In this document: piece by piece, positions 42,016-50,769 of the stretch
How positions within the stretch are numbered: the first letter of the stretch is position 1
Layout of the letters: each line of letters starts with the position of its first letter
Source: Microbacteriaceae bacterium
Lineage (GTDB): Bacteria; Actinomycetota; Actinomycetes; Actinomycetales; Microbacteriaceae
Length of the DNA: 64,000 nt
Reading direction: 5' to 3'
NCBI GenBank assembly: GCA_004297935.1
Contig: SCRE01000014.1
Location: 186,001 to 250,000 of the forward strand
Position numbers and translations under genes: made by a program
The notes under the pieces: generated by a model
What the model saw: only the letters and a program-made list of their open reading frames with translations
What the model was told of the DNA's origin: nothing
Database searches by the model: none

Positions 42016-42840
42016 TTATCCAATCGTTCCCGTGGGGTAGATCTCGCGGAATTTCCAGTCGTGCTCCGGGACGATGATGTCGGCCTCGTTCCGAATCTGG
42101 TCGTATCCCGCGATCAGCTCGGGCAGATCCCAGTACGACCCCATTGGCCAGTTGAGCTCAAGGTTCGCGTAGTTGTACATGACGTCGCTGGTGAGGCAAA
42201 CGGTGCCCTCGCTCGTGTCAACCATGACGACCATGCAGCCTGGCGTGTGCCCACCGATCTTGCGGAGCCGGATGCCTGGCTCAATCTCGTAGTCGCCGTC
42301 GATGACACGGAGCCTCTCTTGGACTGTCGTGATCTTATAGGCGTACTCCGGGTAGTAGAACATGCAGAAGTGCGGCGGTGTGGTAGCTTGCGGCAACTCG
42401 TCCTGTTGGACGATGAATGTCGCGTTGGGGAACAGCTCGTTATTGCCCACGTGATCGAAATGCAGATGTGTGAGCACGACGATATCGACGTCCTCTGGGC
42501 TCACGCCGTGGCTTCTTAGGCCGGCGACCAGGTCCTGGTCTTGTGTGCGACTCGCGACGAAATCAACACCGTATCGGTGCTGCATTGCGGCCACTTCGTC
42601 GACGTCTCCGAGGCCAGTGTCGATTAGGATCGTCTTACCTGCACCCTCGATCAGCCACACTGGCACCGGCACCATCACCCCTTCGTGCACTGAGCCGTCA
42701 CGGCGTACTATGTCCCGGCGGAAGCCGTAGAGCAGTTTCGTGTTGTCGGGGATGTCTGGATGGATTCCCGCGTTGAGGATCGAGACCGGAAGCGAGCTTT
42801 CCAGCTCCCCCGTGACGATGTGGTGAATTTTGAGGCTCAT
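42016..42840 (-). CDS. Metallo-beta-lactamase-fold hydrolase, N-acyl homoserine lactonase-like
   Basis: A 274-residue MBL-fold enzyme. The metal motif is complete (VLTHLHFDHVGNNELF, HxHxDH), preceded by TILIDTGLGDVDEV and followed by GHTPGCMVVMV and IVPEHDW. The pattern is that of the AHL-lactonase-like group, which opens lactone rings, but many members act on other esters or lactones. Placed in a transport and sugar-kinase operon, hydrolysis of a sugar lactone or lactone-containing import is more likely than quorum quenching. ATG 42840 is chosen; upstream codons are proline-rich and unlikely. Confidence 0.82.
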   Translation of the reverse strand: MSLKIHHIVTGELESSLPVSILNAGIHPDIPDNTKLLYGFRRDIVRRDGSVHEGVMVPVPVWLIEGAGKTILIDTGLGDVDEVAAMQHRYGVDFVASRTQDQDLVAGLRSHGVSPEDVDIVVLTHLHFDHVGNNELFPNATFIVQQDELPQATTPPHFCMFYYPEYAYKITTVQERLRVIDGDYEIEPGIRLRKIGGHTPGCMVVMVDTSEGTVCLTSDVMYNYANLELNWPMGSYWDLPELIAGYDQIRNEADIIVPEHDWKFREIYPTGTIG

Positions 42841-43113
42841 CTGAGACCACGCTCCTGTTCGTTCGTCGGTTTGAGAAGGGGAAGGGTGCGGAGGATTGAC
42901 CGGGGGCGCAGGGCCTCGCATGACATGACCTCCACGATGGTGAGGCTCTCAGGCCGAATCCCCATGCAACGGCGGTGTGGTAGCCTGCGGCAGTCGAGGT
43001 GCTGATGCTCTGGCTCGTGGGCTACGCTAAAGACCTCGGTGTAGGCCGACCGGCCCGCCTGACATTGGACATCCAGGTGCAGGTGGCGTCAAGCCCAATA
43101 GTGAAAGGCCCGA

Positions 43114-44226
43114 TCAGTAGCCTTTCTCGGTCTCGCCGTACTCCTTGACGTAGGCGGTCCAAACGCGCTGCATGTCGAAATTCGATGAGGCCGGGACAGC
43201 GGCCGGTATCGCCTTAGTGCCAACTAGGTAGCTGTTGTCGCTGTCCCATGACGTTTTCCAATACGCGACACCGGTCGGGTCGAGGATCATCTGCTTGGCT
43301 GCCTTTGCGTCGCCTGCATAGAGTTCGATCTTCTGCCAGTACTGCTTGAATCCGTCGAGTGTTAGCCCGGCAGCAGTGGTCTTGTTTAGTTGGTCGGTGA
43401 TCGTCGTGCCACACTGGTCAGTCTTGGCATCGCAGTACCGGATAATTCGATGCATTACATTGATAACCTTGAGTACGGACTTTTCATTCTTCGCCAAATA
43501 CCCCTTCGTCGTCACAATGCCGTTGATGGCGGGCGGGGCGAGTGCAGGACCCGCTACGCCGACCTTCATCCCTTCCGAGAGTGCTTTGGCGCGTTCAGGA
43601 ATACCACCGATGTATGCGTCGCCTGTTCCGGAAAGAAATGCGGCGAGGCCAGCGTCGGTATCCATGTCGACTACCTTCACGTCGGATTCGGGAATATGAT
43701 TCCGGCTGAGAGCGATGCTCAGCGCCTTGCCCATGTCGGTGCCTTCGGTCGTAACGACGGTACGCCCCTTGAGTTGTTCAATCACCGACTTCTCCGCCTC
43801 TGCCTTGCTCTGATTCTTCTTAAGTTCATCCAAGGTCTTTAGTGGGCCATCCGGCCGGATCATCAATGCCGTACCTTCTGTGAACGGGTTCCATCCGTAG
43901 GCGTATATGACATCCGGGTTCGCGTTCGCTGCCGACACCACTCCAGTCGTGTTGTTTACTGCCATGTCGACGCTTCCGGAAGCAACAGCAGTCATGACCG
44001 AATTCCAGGCGAGAGACTTTAGTTGGACGTCTAAACCGGCGCTCTTGAACCACCCTTTGACTTGTCCGATGTACGGAAGGTATGTGTCTTGGAACGGTGA
44101 AATCCCGATTGTGACCTTTTCGGCCGCACTGCTGTTGTTGCCCTCGGCACCCGTGGTGGAGCAGCCGGCTAATCCGAGTAGGACAGTTGTTGCGCCTGCT
44201 ATGAGCGTGAGCTTTGTGCGTTTCAT
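43114..44226 (-). CDS. ABC transporter substrate-binding lipoprotein (NitT/TauT type)
   Basis: A 370-residue lipoprotein (signal ending LLGLAGCSTTGAEG) of the NMT1/SsuA-like class: VTIGISPFQDTYLPYIGQVK, GWFKSAGLDVQLKSLAWNSV, ASGSVDMAVNNTTGVVSAAN and the middle segment GRTVVTTEGTDMGKALSIAL. Relatives bind sulfonates, nitrate, pyrimidines (thiamine precursor) or riboflavin. With permease and ATPase genes upstream it makes a complete importer. The ligand is not evident; linkage to a lactonase-like hydrolase and ribokinase suggests a sugar-bearing compound. Confidence 0.87.
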   Translation of the reverse strand: MKRTKLTLIAGATTVLLGLAGCSTTGAEGNNSSAAEKVTIGISPFQDTYLPYIGQVKGWFKSAGLDVQLKSLAWNSVMTAVASGSVDMAVNNTTGVVSAANANPDVIYAYGWNPFTEGTALMIRPDGPLKTLDELKKNQSKAEAEKSVIEQLKGRTVVTTEGTDMGKALSIALSRNHIPESDVKVVDMDTDAGLAAFLSGTGDAYIGGIPERAKALSEGMKVGVAGPALAPPAINGIVTTKGYLAKNEKSVLKVINVMHRIIRYCDAKTDQCGTTITDQLNKTTAAGLTLDGFKQYWQKIELYAGDAKAAKQMILDPTGVAYWKTSWDSDNSYLVGTKAIPAAVPASSNFDMQRVWTAYVKEYGETEKGY

Positions 44227-44288
44227 GATGAGCCTTTCATGGTTAGAGGAGTTGCGGATGTGAGCTGCTGGCGGCGGCGCGAGGTGCG

Positions 44289-45122
44289 TTAGTGGTTGGT
44301 TGCCCACCGGGTGAGGTAGCGGATGATTCGGGAGATGACGAGATCGAGTAGCACGGCCATAGCCGCGATAACGGCCGTGCCTAGGAGGACTACAGAGGTG
44401 TTGAGCGTGCGGCTAGCTTGCATAATGAGCATTCCGATGCCGGCATCTGCGCCGAGGAATTCCGCGGCGACGATGGTGGCGAACGCTAAGGCGTTCCCGA
44501 TTCGGAACCCGCTTAGGATCTCGGGGACAATCGCTGGAAGTACGACCTTGCGGTACACCGTTCCGGAGGAAGCGCCGAGGGAGCGCGCAGCGCGTAGGTA
44601 TACTGGCGGCACGTTGCCTATCGCGACTGTCGTATTGATGACCATCACCATGAAGCACGCGAGTGCACCGAGGAAGAATTTCCCGGAGTCGCCGATACCG
44701 AACCAGAGAATCACGAACGGGATCAACGCGACGGGAGGTACGGGCCTGACCGCTTCGATGACCGGATTCGCCATATACCAGAACAGGCGGCTACGGGCCA
44801 TCGCGAGACCGACAAGCACGCCGAGTGTAGACCCTCCAATTAGAGAGACAAGGACCCGAAGGAGTGTGACGCCGGCATCAACGAGGAGCTGCCAGCCCAA
44901 AGTGCTGAAGGCCGTGAGGACAGCTTCAGGTGTCGGAAAGTAAAGTCGGCGGATGATGCCGGTTCCCGTGGTCAAAACCCACCACAGAACGAGCAGGAGC
45001 ACAATGACGCCGATGCTCAGGATGGGCCCCGTTCGGCTCCATCGGCTCTGGTTAGCTACCGGTGGCCGGGATGGTGTCTTCACCGTGCCGACTGTGTTAG
45101 CGGTGCTGTTAAGCTGCGTCAT
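44289..45122 (-). CDS. ABC transporter permease (SsuC/TauC type)
   Basis: A 277-residue permease with six helices. Typical features are TGIIRRLYFPTPEAVLTAFS near the start, VRPVPPVALIPFVILWFGIG and the EAA-type loop RAARSLGASSGTVYRKVVLP followed by AIVPEILSGFRIGNALAFAT. The start overlaps the ATPase stop by 14 bases. It forms the channel for the importer with the lipoprotein at 43114. Confidence 0.9.
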   Translation of the reverse strand: MTQLNSTANTVGTVKTPSRPPVANQSRWSRTGPILSIGVIVLLLVLWWVLTTGTGIIRRLYFPTPEAVLTAFSTLGWQLLVDAGVTLLRVLVSLIGGSTLGVLVGLAMARSRLFWYMANPVIEAVRPVPPVALIPFVILWFGIGDSGKFFLGALACFMVMVINTTVAIGNVPPVYLRAARSLGASSGTVYRKVVLPAIVPEILSGFRIGNALAFATIVAAEFLGADAGIGMLIMQASRTLNTSVVLLGTAVIAAMAVLLDLVISRIIRYLTRWATNH

Positions 45123-45882
45123 AGTTCTGCACCTCTCGGAGCGAATGGGAGATCGACATACGAAGAGCTTGAAACTCTGGATCCCCGCGAAGGTCAAGAG
45201 CCCGATCTGGTCCGAATGGGACAGTGACTATGCTGTCCACTCGCGCCGGCCGCGGTGTCATCACCACGACACGGTCGCCGAGGAACAGCGCCTCTTCAAT
45301 ATCGTGGGTGACAAAAACAACGGTCTTCGGCTCGGCCTCTGCCACACGCTTTAGCGCGACCCACATCGTCTCCTTAGTAAAAAGGTCAAGTGCGCCAAAT
45401 GGCTCGTCCAAGAGCAATATCTCAGGGTTACTCGCGTACGCTCGCGCTAGATCGACTCGTTTACGCATTCCGCCTGAAAGCTCTTTTGGGAATGCCCCAC
45501 CGAAGTCGTCTAATCCGACCAGGGATAGAAACCGCCGTACTCGCTCCTGACGGGCGGTTGCGGGCACTCCTTGCGCTGTGGGGCCGAAGGCTACGTTGCC
45601 TGCGACAGTGAGCCAGGGGAATACGGCGTCAGCCTGAAAAACTACTGCTCGATCGGCAGAAGGCCCAACGACCGGCACCCCGCCGACTCGAATACTTCCG
45701 GTTGTCGGTTGGTCAAATCCGGCGATGAGATTCAGCAGTGTGGTCTTACCGCATCCGCTTGGGCCAACTATGCAAACTGTCTCATTGTGCTTGATGGTGA
45801 GGTCGGTCTCGTTTAGAGCGGTTGTTTCCTTACGCGCCGAGACAAAGACCTTTGAAACTGCTTCGACTTCTATATCAGCCAT
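45109..45882 (-). CDS. ABC transporter ATP-binding protein (SsuB/TauB type)
   Basis: A 257-residue ATPase: Walker A GPSGCGKTT, Q-loop VFQADAVFPWLTVAGNVAFG, signature LSGGMRKRVDLARAY, Walker B EILLLDEPFGALD and switch His VFVTHDIEEALFLGDRVVVM. All motifs are intact. It lies 118 bases downstream of the LacI gene on the same strand and heads the transport genes, which probably form one transcription unit with the regulator. Confidence 0.92.
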   Translation of the reverse strand: MADIEVEAVSKVFVSARKETTALNETDLTIKHNETVCIVGPSGCGKTTLLNLIAGFDQPTTGSIRVGGVPVVGPSADRAVVFQADAVFPWLTVAGNVAFGPTAQGVPATARQERVRRFLSLVGLDDFGGAFPKELSGGMRKRVDLARAYASNPEILLLDEPFGALDLFTKETMWVALKRVAEAEPKTVVFVTHDIEEALFLGDRVVVMTPRPARVDSIVTVPFGPDRALDLRGDPEFQALRMSISHSLREVQNYDAA

Positions 45883-46000
45883 GATCTATGTCCTCCCTGT
45901 TGTTGGGGCTTTAGTCGCTCCGGACGAGGCGCGCCACCGGATTTCGAGCACAGGGGCCGATTTCTGAGATCGCCTGAGCTTCTGAGTTGTGTTCACGTGG

Positions 46001-47029
46001 TCAGTCCTTCCTGATGCGTGGCATGTGAGGGGGTGCGGCAGTGGAAGAGCGGACCACGAGTTGTACCGGAAGGACATGACGCTCTGCCGGCATGAGTTGC
46101 CGGATGCCGTCGAGGGAGTCGATCAGTGCTGTCGCGGCCTTTTCCCCAAGAGCAATGACGTCCTGGTGGACGGTCGTGAGCTTCGGACGTGAGTAGCGGG
46201 CGATGAATGTGTCGTCGAAACCGACGATGGAGATGTCCTCCGGCGTTCGAAGGCCGGCCTCGTCCAGCCGCTCGATCGCGCCAAGAGCCATCAAGTCGTT
46301 CACCGCGAAAACGGCAGATGACTCACCCGCCATAAGCGCTCCGAGCACTTGCTCGATGGCGGCTCGACCGCCGGCCGCGGTGAATGCACCCAGAGCGACA
46401 CGCGGGCTGGGGAGTTGGGCGGCCTCCCAGGCCTCTCGGAAACCGCGCGATCGTTGAGACGAACTCTCGAGATCGGCCGCTGTTAGGACAACTGCGGCGG
46501 TGTGCCCCAGCGACAGCAGGTGCTCCGCGGCAAGTCGCCCCCCGTCATAGTTGTCCGATACGAACGCTGGCGCGGTCGATCCTTTAACGTCTTCATCGAC
46601 CAGGGTCACGGGTAGGTCCCCGAGAAGGCGATTCAACTCCGAGTCCGTGGGTGGGGCGCCGGCCGCGTACACCACACCGTCCAGGGCGCGAGACCGCACG
46701 GTTTCGAGATAGAACATCTCGCGCGTGTGATCGGATCCAGTCGTGCAGAGCACGACGTTGTAGTCGCGGGCAATGGCGGCGCGTTCGACTCCGCTTGCGA
46801 GTTCACTGAAAAAGCCGTTGTTGATATCCGGGACAATCAGTCCGATCAACCGCGAACGGCCGCTCGCGAGGCTTTGCGCAGCACGACGCGGCGTATAGCC
46901 GAGGTCGTCCATTGCCTGCTCGACTCGCAGCTTGATGTTTGCACTGACGTGACGCTTGCCGCTGATCGTGTGGGACACAGTCGTCAGGCTGACGCCGGCT
47001 CGAGTCGCAACATCCTTGATAGAAGTCAA
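46001..47029 (-). CDS. LacI-family transcriptional regulator
   Basis: A 342-residue LacI protein. The helix-turn-helix and hinge read LTSIKDVATRAGVSLTTVSH, TISGKRHVS and RRAAQSLASGRSRLIGLIVP, followed by a periplasmic-binding-like core with SIVGFDDTFIARYSRPKLTT. I place the start at TTG 47029: AGGAGGT stands eight bases before it, and it puts the helix-turn-helix at the normal distance from the N-terminus; the ATG at 47068 would add thirteen atypical residues. A twin palindromic operator 41 bases upstream suggests autoregulation and control of the transport operon downstream. Confidence 0.88.
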   Translation of the reverse strand: MTSIKDVATRAGVSLTTVSHTISGKRHVSANIKLRVEQAMDDLGYTPRRAAQSLASGRSRLIGLIVPDINNGFFSELASGVERAAIARDYNVVLCTTGSDHTREMFYLETVRSRALDGVVYAAGAPPTDSELNRLLGDLPVTLVDEDVKGSTAPAFVSDNYDGGRLAAEHLLSLGHTAAVVLTAADLESSSQRSRGFREAWEAAQLPSPRVALGAFTAAGGRAAIEQVLGALMAGESSAVFAVNDLMALGAIERLDEAGLRTPEDISIVGFDDTFIARYSRPKLTTVHQDVIALGEKAATALIDSLDGIRQLMPAERHVLPVQLVVRSSTAAPPHMPRIRKD

Positions 47030-47457
47030 CGGCCGGGACCTCCTTGTCTTTGCGCGGCAACATCGCAATTAGCAAAGCGCTTTGGCAAAGCGCTTTGCTA
47101 ATGTATCCGATGCGTGCCGACTTCGCAACTCGCTGCCCAAATCTTGGACACGCCTGGGAGTTCGCCAGCCCGACGCTTGCGAGGCACCGCGTGGGCGTCC
47201 GCATAAGGATCTGGCTATGTCCGGGGTTCCCAAGAGGCGGCCGCGCACAGCGGCGCCGTGCGGTTGGTGATGCGCAAGTCGCTCTCGTGACTGTCTGCAT
47301 TAATCAGACAATGAGTCCGTTGTGATGTATTGGCTTCCGCGATTGCCGGTCGGCTCGTCCTCAACCCTGATCCGCTATTCAGGCATTACCCACTACGAAA
47401 TCCTGCTGCTGGCCGTGTGCGCCAATCTGCCGAGGACGATGGTGAGAGTACTCCTTG
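47030..47457. other. Regulatory intergenic region between LacI and aldehyde dehydrogenase genes
   Basis: Contains the twin operator (47071-47099) and a second dyad, TGTCTG (47292-47297) with CAGACA (47305-47310) around CATTAAT, of the size of a GntR- or TetR-type site. The remaining frames have no recognisable motifs. The second dyad has no obvious target gene: both flanking genes run leftward, and it lies downstream of the aldehyde dehydrogenase. Confidence 0.4.
47071..47099. promoter_or_regulatory. Twin LacI-type operator, 29-bp palindrome
   Basis: Two identical perfect palindromes, CAAAGCGCTTTG at 47073-47084 and 47086-47097, separated by one base. The whole block from 47071 to 47099 is itself symmetrical about base 47085. 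Both have the CG-centred dyad of LacI-family sites. It lies 41 bases upstream of the TTG start. Confidence 0.75.
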
Positions 47458-48939
47458 TCAGCCGTGCTGGATCCAGGTGGTCTTCCAGTCGGTGTAGTTG
47501 TCGAGTGCGTGCCGCGACAGGTCGCGACCGAATCCGGACTGCCGAAACCCTCCGAAGGGTGTGGTCAGTCCAAGCGCGTCGACGGTGTTGATTGACACGG
47601 TCCCAGCCACGAGCTTTTCCGAGACTCGGTGCGCACGGGAGAGATCCGTCGTCCAAAGAGAGGCGGCGAGTCCGAAGTCAGTGGCGTTTGCGAGGCAAAT
47701 AGCCTCTTCTTCTGTGTCGAAAGACAGTACCGCGACCAGAGGGCCGAAGACCTCGACGCGATGGAGTTCATGCCGCGCATCCAGTCCGGTCACGATTGCC
47801 GGACGAAGGTATGCATCCGAGCCGGTGATCGTAATGCGGTCACCGCCGCTAACGAGGGTTCCGTCGTCCGACGCTCGTTTGATCGCACATGAGACCTGTT
47901 CCGCGTGCGCACGACTGATGAGGCTCCCGTTGCCTGGGCTTCCAGCGAGCGGGTCGCTCGGCTCGTAGTCATGAGATGCGGCTGCGAGCAGCTCAACGAA
48001 CTCATCGTGAACATCTCGCTGGATCAGGATGCGGGAGTTCGCTGAGCAGACCTGCCCTTGGTTGTAGAACGCTCCGAACGCGGCTTTGGCAGCTGCAGTG
48101 GAAAGGTCGGCGTCGGAGAAGATAACATTCGAGCTCTTGCCACCTGCTTCGAGAGCGACGCGTTTCATATTTGAGTTGCCGGCATCCACCATCAACTGCT
48201 TCGCGACGGCGGTTGATCCGGTGAAAGCGAGTGCATCGATTCCCGGATGCCGCGCGATTCGGCTGCCGACTGCGGAGCCTGTCCCTGGGACCACACTGAG
48301 CACCCCCGCGGGGATCCCAACCGCCAATGCGAGATCGGCCAGTCGCAATGCCGAAAGCGAGGTCTCTGCGGCTGGCTTGAGTATGACGCTGTTTCCGGCG
48401 GCCAGGGCGGGGGCGAGCTTCCAGGCTGCGATCTCCAGTGGATAGTTCCAGGGCACGATCGCTCCGACCACCCCCAGCGGAACACGCCGCACCAGTGCGG
48501 TGGATCCCGGGGGCGTCGACGGGATCTCATCAAATTGCTTGTCTGCGAGTTCCCCGTACCAACGGAAGGTTGCAGCCGTCCCGGGGACGTCCACGGTCAG
48601 CGTCTGGGCGATCGGCTTGCCGGAGTCAAGAGTTTCAAGCAAGGCAAGTTCTTCGAGATGCTCAATGATCAGGTCGGCGAGCCGGATGAGTACACGGCCG
48701 CGCTCCGCGGCGCCGATGCAGCTCCACGCTTCGTCATCAAAGGCTCGTCGGGCATGCGTCACCGCGGTGTCGACGTCACGATAGGTTCCGGCGGCGAGGT
48801 CGGCGAGATGCGTGAGGGAGCCAGGGCTCATGACCGGGAGAGTTCCCCCGTCGGCGGCGTCGACACGGCGGCCGTTGATGACCGCGCGTCCATCAATGGT
48901 GAGTTCGCGGCTGCGTGCCGCCCAATCAGTGCTGGTCAA
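47458..48939 (-). CDS. NAD(P)-dependent aldehyde dehydrogenase
   Basis: A 493-residue ALDH-superfamily enzyme. The cofactor region has VVGAIVPWNYPLEIAAWKLA and LALAVGIPAGVLSVVPGTGS. The general base is in VALEAGGKSSNVIFSDADL and the nucleophile in NQGQVCSANSR. NTVDALGLTTPFGGFRQSGF is the C-terminal family signature. It oxidises an aldehyde to the acid. It overlaps the M20 gene by four bases and is the last gene of the monooxygenase/RidA/DUF1028 operon, so it probably finishes the pathway by clearing an amino- or carbon-chain aldehyde. Confidence 0.92.
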   Translation of the reverse strand: MTSTDWAARSRELTIDGRAVINGRRVDAADGGTLPVMSPGSLTHLADLAAGTYRDVDTAVTHARRAFDDEAWSCIGAAERGRVLIRLADLIIEHLEELALLETLDSGKPIAQTLTVDVPGTAATFRWYGELADKQFDEIPSTPPGSTALVRRVPLGVVGAIVPWNYPLEIAAWKLAPALAAGNSVILKPAAETSLSALRLADLALAVGIPAGVLSVVPGTGSAVGSRIARHPGIDALAFTGSTAVAKQLMVDAGNSNMKRVALEAGGKSSNVIFSDADLSTAAAKAAFGAFYNQGQVCSANSRILIQRDVHDEFVELLAAASHDYEPSDPLAGSPGNGSLISRAHAEQVSCAIKRASDDGTLVSGGDRITITGSDAYLRPAIVTGLDARHELHRVEVFGPLVAVLSFDTEEEAICLANATDFGLAASLWTTDLSRAHRVSEKLVAGTVSINTVDALGLTTPFGGFRQSGFGRDLSRHALDNYTDWKTTWIQHG

Positions 48940-50099
48940 GATTCGTTCTCCTCAAGTGTTGAGCGGACTACATCGATCGCCGTCCAGGCCATCAAGACAG
49001 CTGCGTCTAACAGAGCGCGTTCTGCTACGGGCCCCAGGCAGGCGGCAGCGAATTCCTTCTGATGGTTACCGTACGGCAGTGAGTCCACCCCGATGTATGG
49101 GTGGATGGACGGTACGATCTGGGACACGTTGCCCATGTCGGTTGACGCGCGGCTCATGCGTCCCGCGACCTCCGCTTCGGCGAAGATTCGGCCACGCTCC
49201 ACGGCATTGGTCCTGTAGGCGACGAGTGCTCGTGCGTCTGTGCGAAACCCTGCGTAGGGCTGACTCTCGGGGGTGATGCTCAGTGCCGCACCTGTTGCCA
49301 GCGCACCCGCCTCGAAACAACGCTTCACGCGCTCCTCAAGCAGCTCAAGCTCATCCAGCGAGTTTGCTCGGGTGTACCACCGACCCTCCGTGTGCTCCGG
49401 AATCGCGTTCGGAGCGAAGCCGCCCACTGTTTGGATGCCGTGCACTCGCGTGTCGACCGGCAACTGTTGCCTAAGTAGCCCGATGGCGACCTGAGCGACG
49501 AGGAACGCGTCATTGGCGTTGACCCCTTCATCAGGATATGAGGCGGCGTGCGCCGAGACGCCGTCGTAAGCGACGTGGTTGTGTGAAACCGCGAACGGGC
49601 GGGCCTCGGCTACGTCCACGGGAGCGGGATGGACCATCATGGCGAGATCGAGATCGCGGAACGCACCGGCGTCGATCATCTCAATCTTGCCCCCTCCGCC
49701 CTCCTCAGCGGGCGTGCCGTACACGCGGACCGTGATCCCGAGATCATCTGCAAGATGGGAGAGCGCCATGCCTGCACCGACCGCACTCGCGGCGATCAGG
49801 TTGTGGCCACACGCGTGCCCGAGACTGGGCAGAGCGTCGTACTCGGCCATCACGCCAATAGTGATCGGGCCGCTTCCCGCCTCGGCTAGCATTGCCGTGT
49901 CGATCCCGAGGTAGGCGGGTGTGACACGGAAGCCCGCGTCGCTCAGCGCGTCACCGACCCACGCGACGGCCCGGTATTCCTGCCATGCGATCTCGGGGTG
50001 AGCATGAATCGTTTCGGAGAGGCCAATCAGACCAGCGGAGGCCTTGGCGATCGTCGTGTCCGCAGCCTGCTTGAGCGCTACCGATGGGTTGTCATCCAT
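48936..50099 (-). CDS. M20-family amidohydrolase (AbgB/hippuricase-like)
   Basis: A 387-residue zinc amidohydrolase of the M20D type: IHAHPEIAWQEYRAVAWVGD, EYDALPSLGHACGHNLIAAS (first metal ligands), GTPAEEGGGGKIEMIDAGAF (catalytic and metal Glu), MMVHPAP and STDMGNVSQIVPSIHPYIGV. Such enzymes split N-acyl amino acids or aminobenzoyl conjugates. The start at 50099 (DDNPSVALKQAAD) overlaps the DUF1028 stop by eight bases. Within the operon it would free an acid and an amine from an amide produced upstream. Confidence 0.88.
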   Translation of the reverse strand: MDDNPSVALKQAADTTIAKASAGLIGLSETIHAHPEIAWQEYRAVAWVGDALSDAGFRVTPAYLGIDTAMLAEAGSGPITIGVMAEYDALPSLGHACGHNLIAASAVGAGMALSHLADDLGITVRVYGTPAEEGGGGKIEMIDAGAFRDLDLAMMVHPAPVDVAEARPFAVSHNHVAYDGVSAHAASYPDEGVNANDAFLVAQVAIGLLRQQLPVDTRVHGIQTVGGFAPNAIPEHTEGRWYTRANSLDELELLEERVKRCFEAGALATGAALSITPESQPYAGFRTDARALVAYRTNAVERGRIFAEAEVAGRMSRASTDMGNVSQIVPSIHPYIGVDSLPYGNHQKEFAAACLGPVAERALLDAAVLMAWTAIDVVRSTLEENES

Positions 50100-50763
50100 C
50101 GCCGGGAACCCCATAAGAAGGTGCTGCAGTCGGGTCGATGCCTCGAGTGACGTAGTCGTCACGGTGCGGCATCCACACCTTGAGGAGCTTCTCCAGTTCC
50201 TCGATGGGGTTTGCGTCCGTCCAGTCGACGCGCAAATCGGTGACACGCCATCCCGCGTGTTCGACCACCGCCAGGCCAGCAGAATGGACCGGCCCTACCT
50301 CCCCCCCCGCACCGATCGCGGCTTGGGCCGCCGCGAGAAGGCGCCATTCCAAACCTCCCGCTGCACTGCTGAATGCATCGACCATGACGCGAGGTATCTC
50401 GGCCGTCGCGAGCAGGTTGCCACCGGCCACCACCCCGTCACCCTCGGCAGCACCGAACACCCCCAGGGCAAGCGGCCCCGAGTATGCCGCGGTCCGGCCC
50501 TCATGGTCAACAACGAGTAATTGGCGATATTCGATGTTCTTGGTGCTGGCAGTGACCGCATTCAACGCCTCGGCAGCGGGGAGTCCGTCACGCAGGTGTT
50601 CGAGGAGGCGTCTTCCGAGTCGCGGGTCGGTCACATTCTGTGAGTTGGCGGCACCGACGCCGTCCCGCAGGTGGAGACATCGTGCCGAGACAGCGGGTGA
50701 AGAGGATGAGATCACAGAGCCAAACGCCCCCGTATCATCGCGGGCAACCAGTGAGAATGTCAT
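50092..50763 (-). CDS. DUF1028-family protein (predicted Ntn-type hydrolase)
   Basis: A 223-residue protein of the DUF1028 family: it starts TFSLVARDDTGAFGSVISSS, with a possible N-terminal Thr nucleophile after Met removal, and contains CLHLRDGVGAANSQNVTDPR, LVVDHEGRTAAYSG, VVAGGNLLA and DLRVDWTDANPIEELEKLLK. No reaction is proven; the fold resembles N-terminal nucleophile hydrolases, and family members often accompany RidA and amidohydrolase genes, as here. It lies six bases downstream of the RidA gene and overlaps the M20 gene. Confidence 0.85.
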   Translation of the reverse strand: MTFSLVARDDTGAFGSVISSSSPAVSARCLHLRDGVGAANSQNVTDPRLGRRLLEHLRDGLPAAEALNAVTASTKNIEYRQLLVVDHEGRTAAYSGPLALGVFGAAEGDGVVAGGNLLATAEIPRVMVDAFSSAAGGLEWRLLAAAQAAIGAGGEVGPVHSAGLAVVEHAGWRVTDLRVDWTDANPIEELEKLLKVWMPHRDDYVTRGIDPTAAPSYGVPGDG

Positions 50764-50769
50764 GCTGAA

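Noticed and set aside
47044-47325. Plus-strand frame of 93 codons through the LacI operator
   Set aside because: It would translate the operator palindromes and gives an arginine-rich peptide; chance frame.
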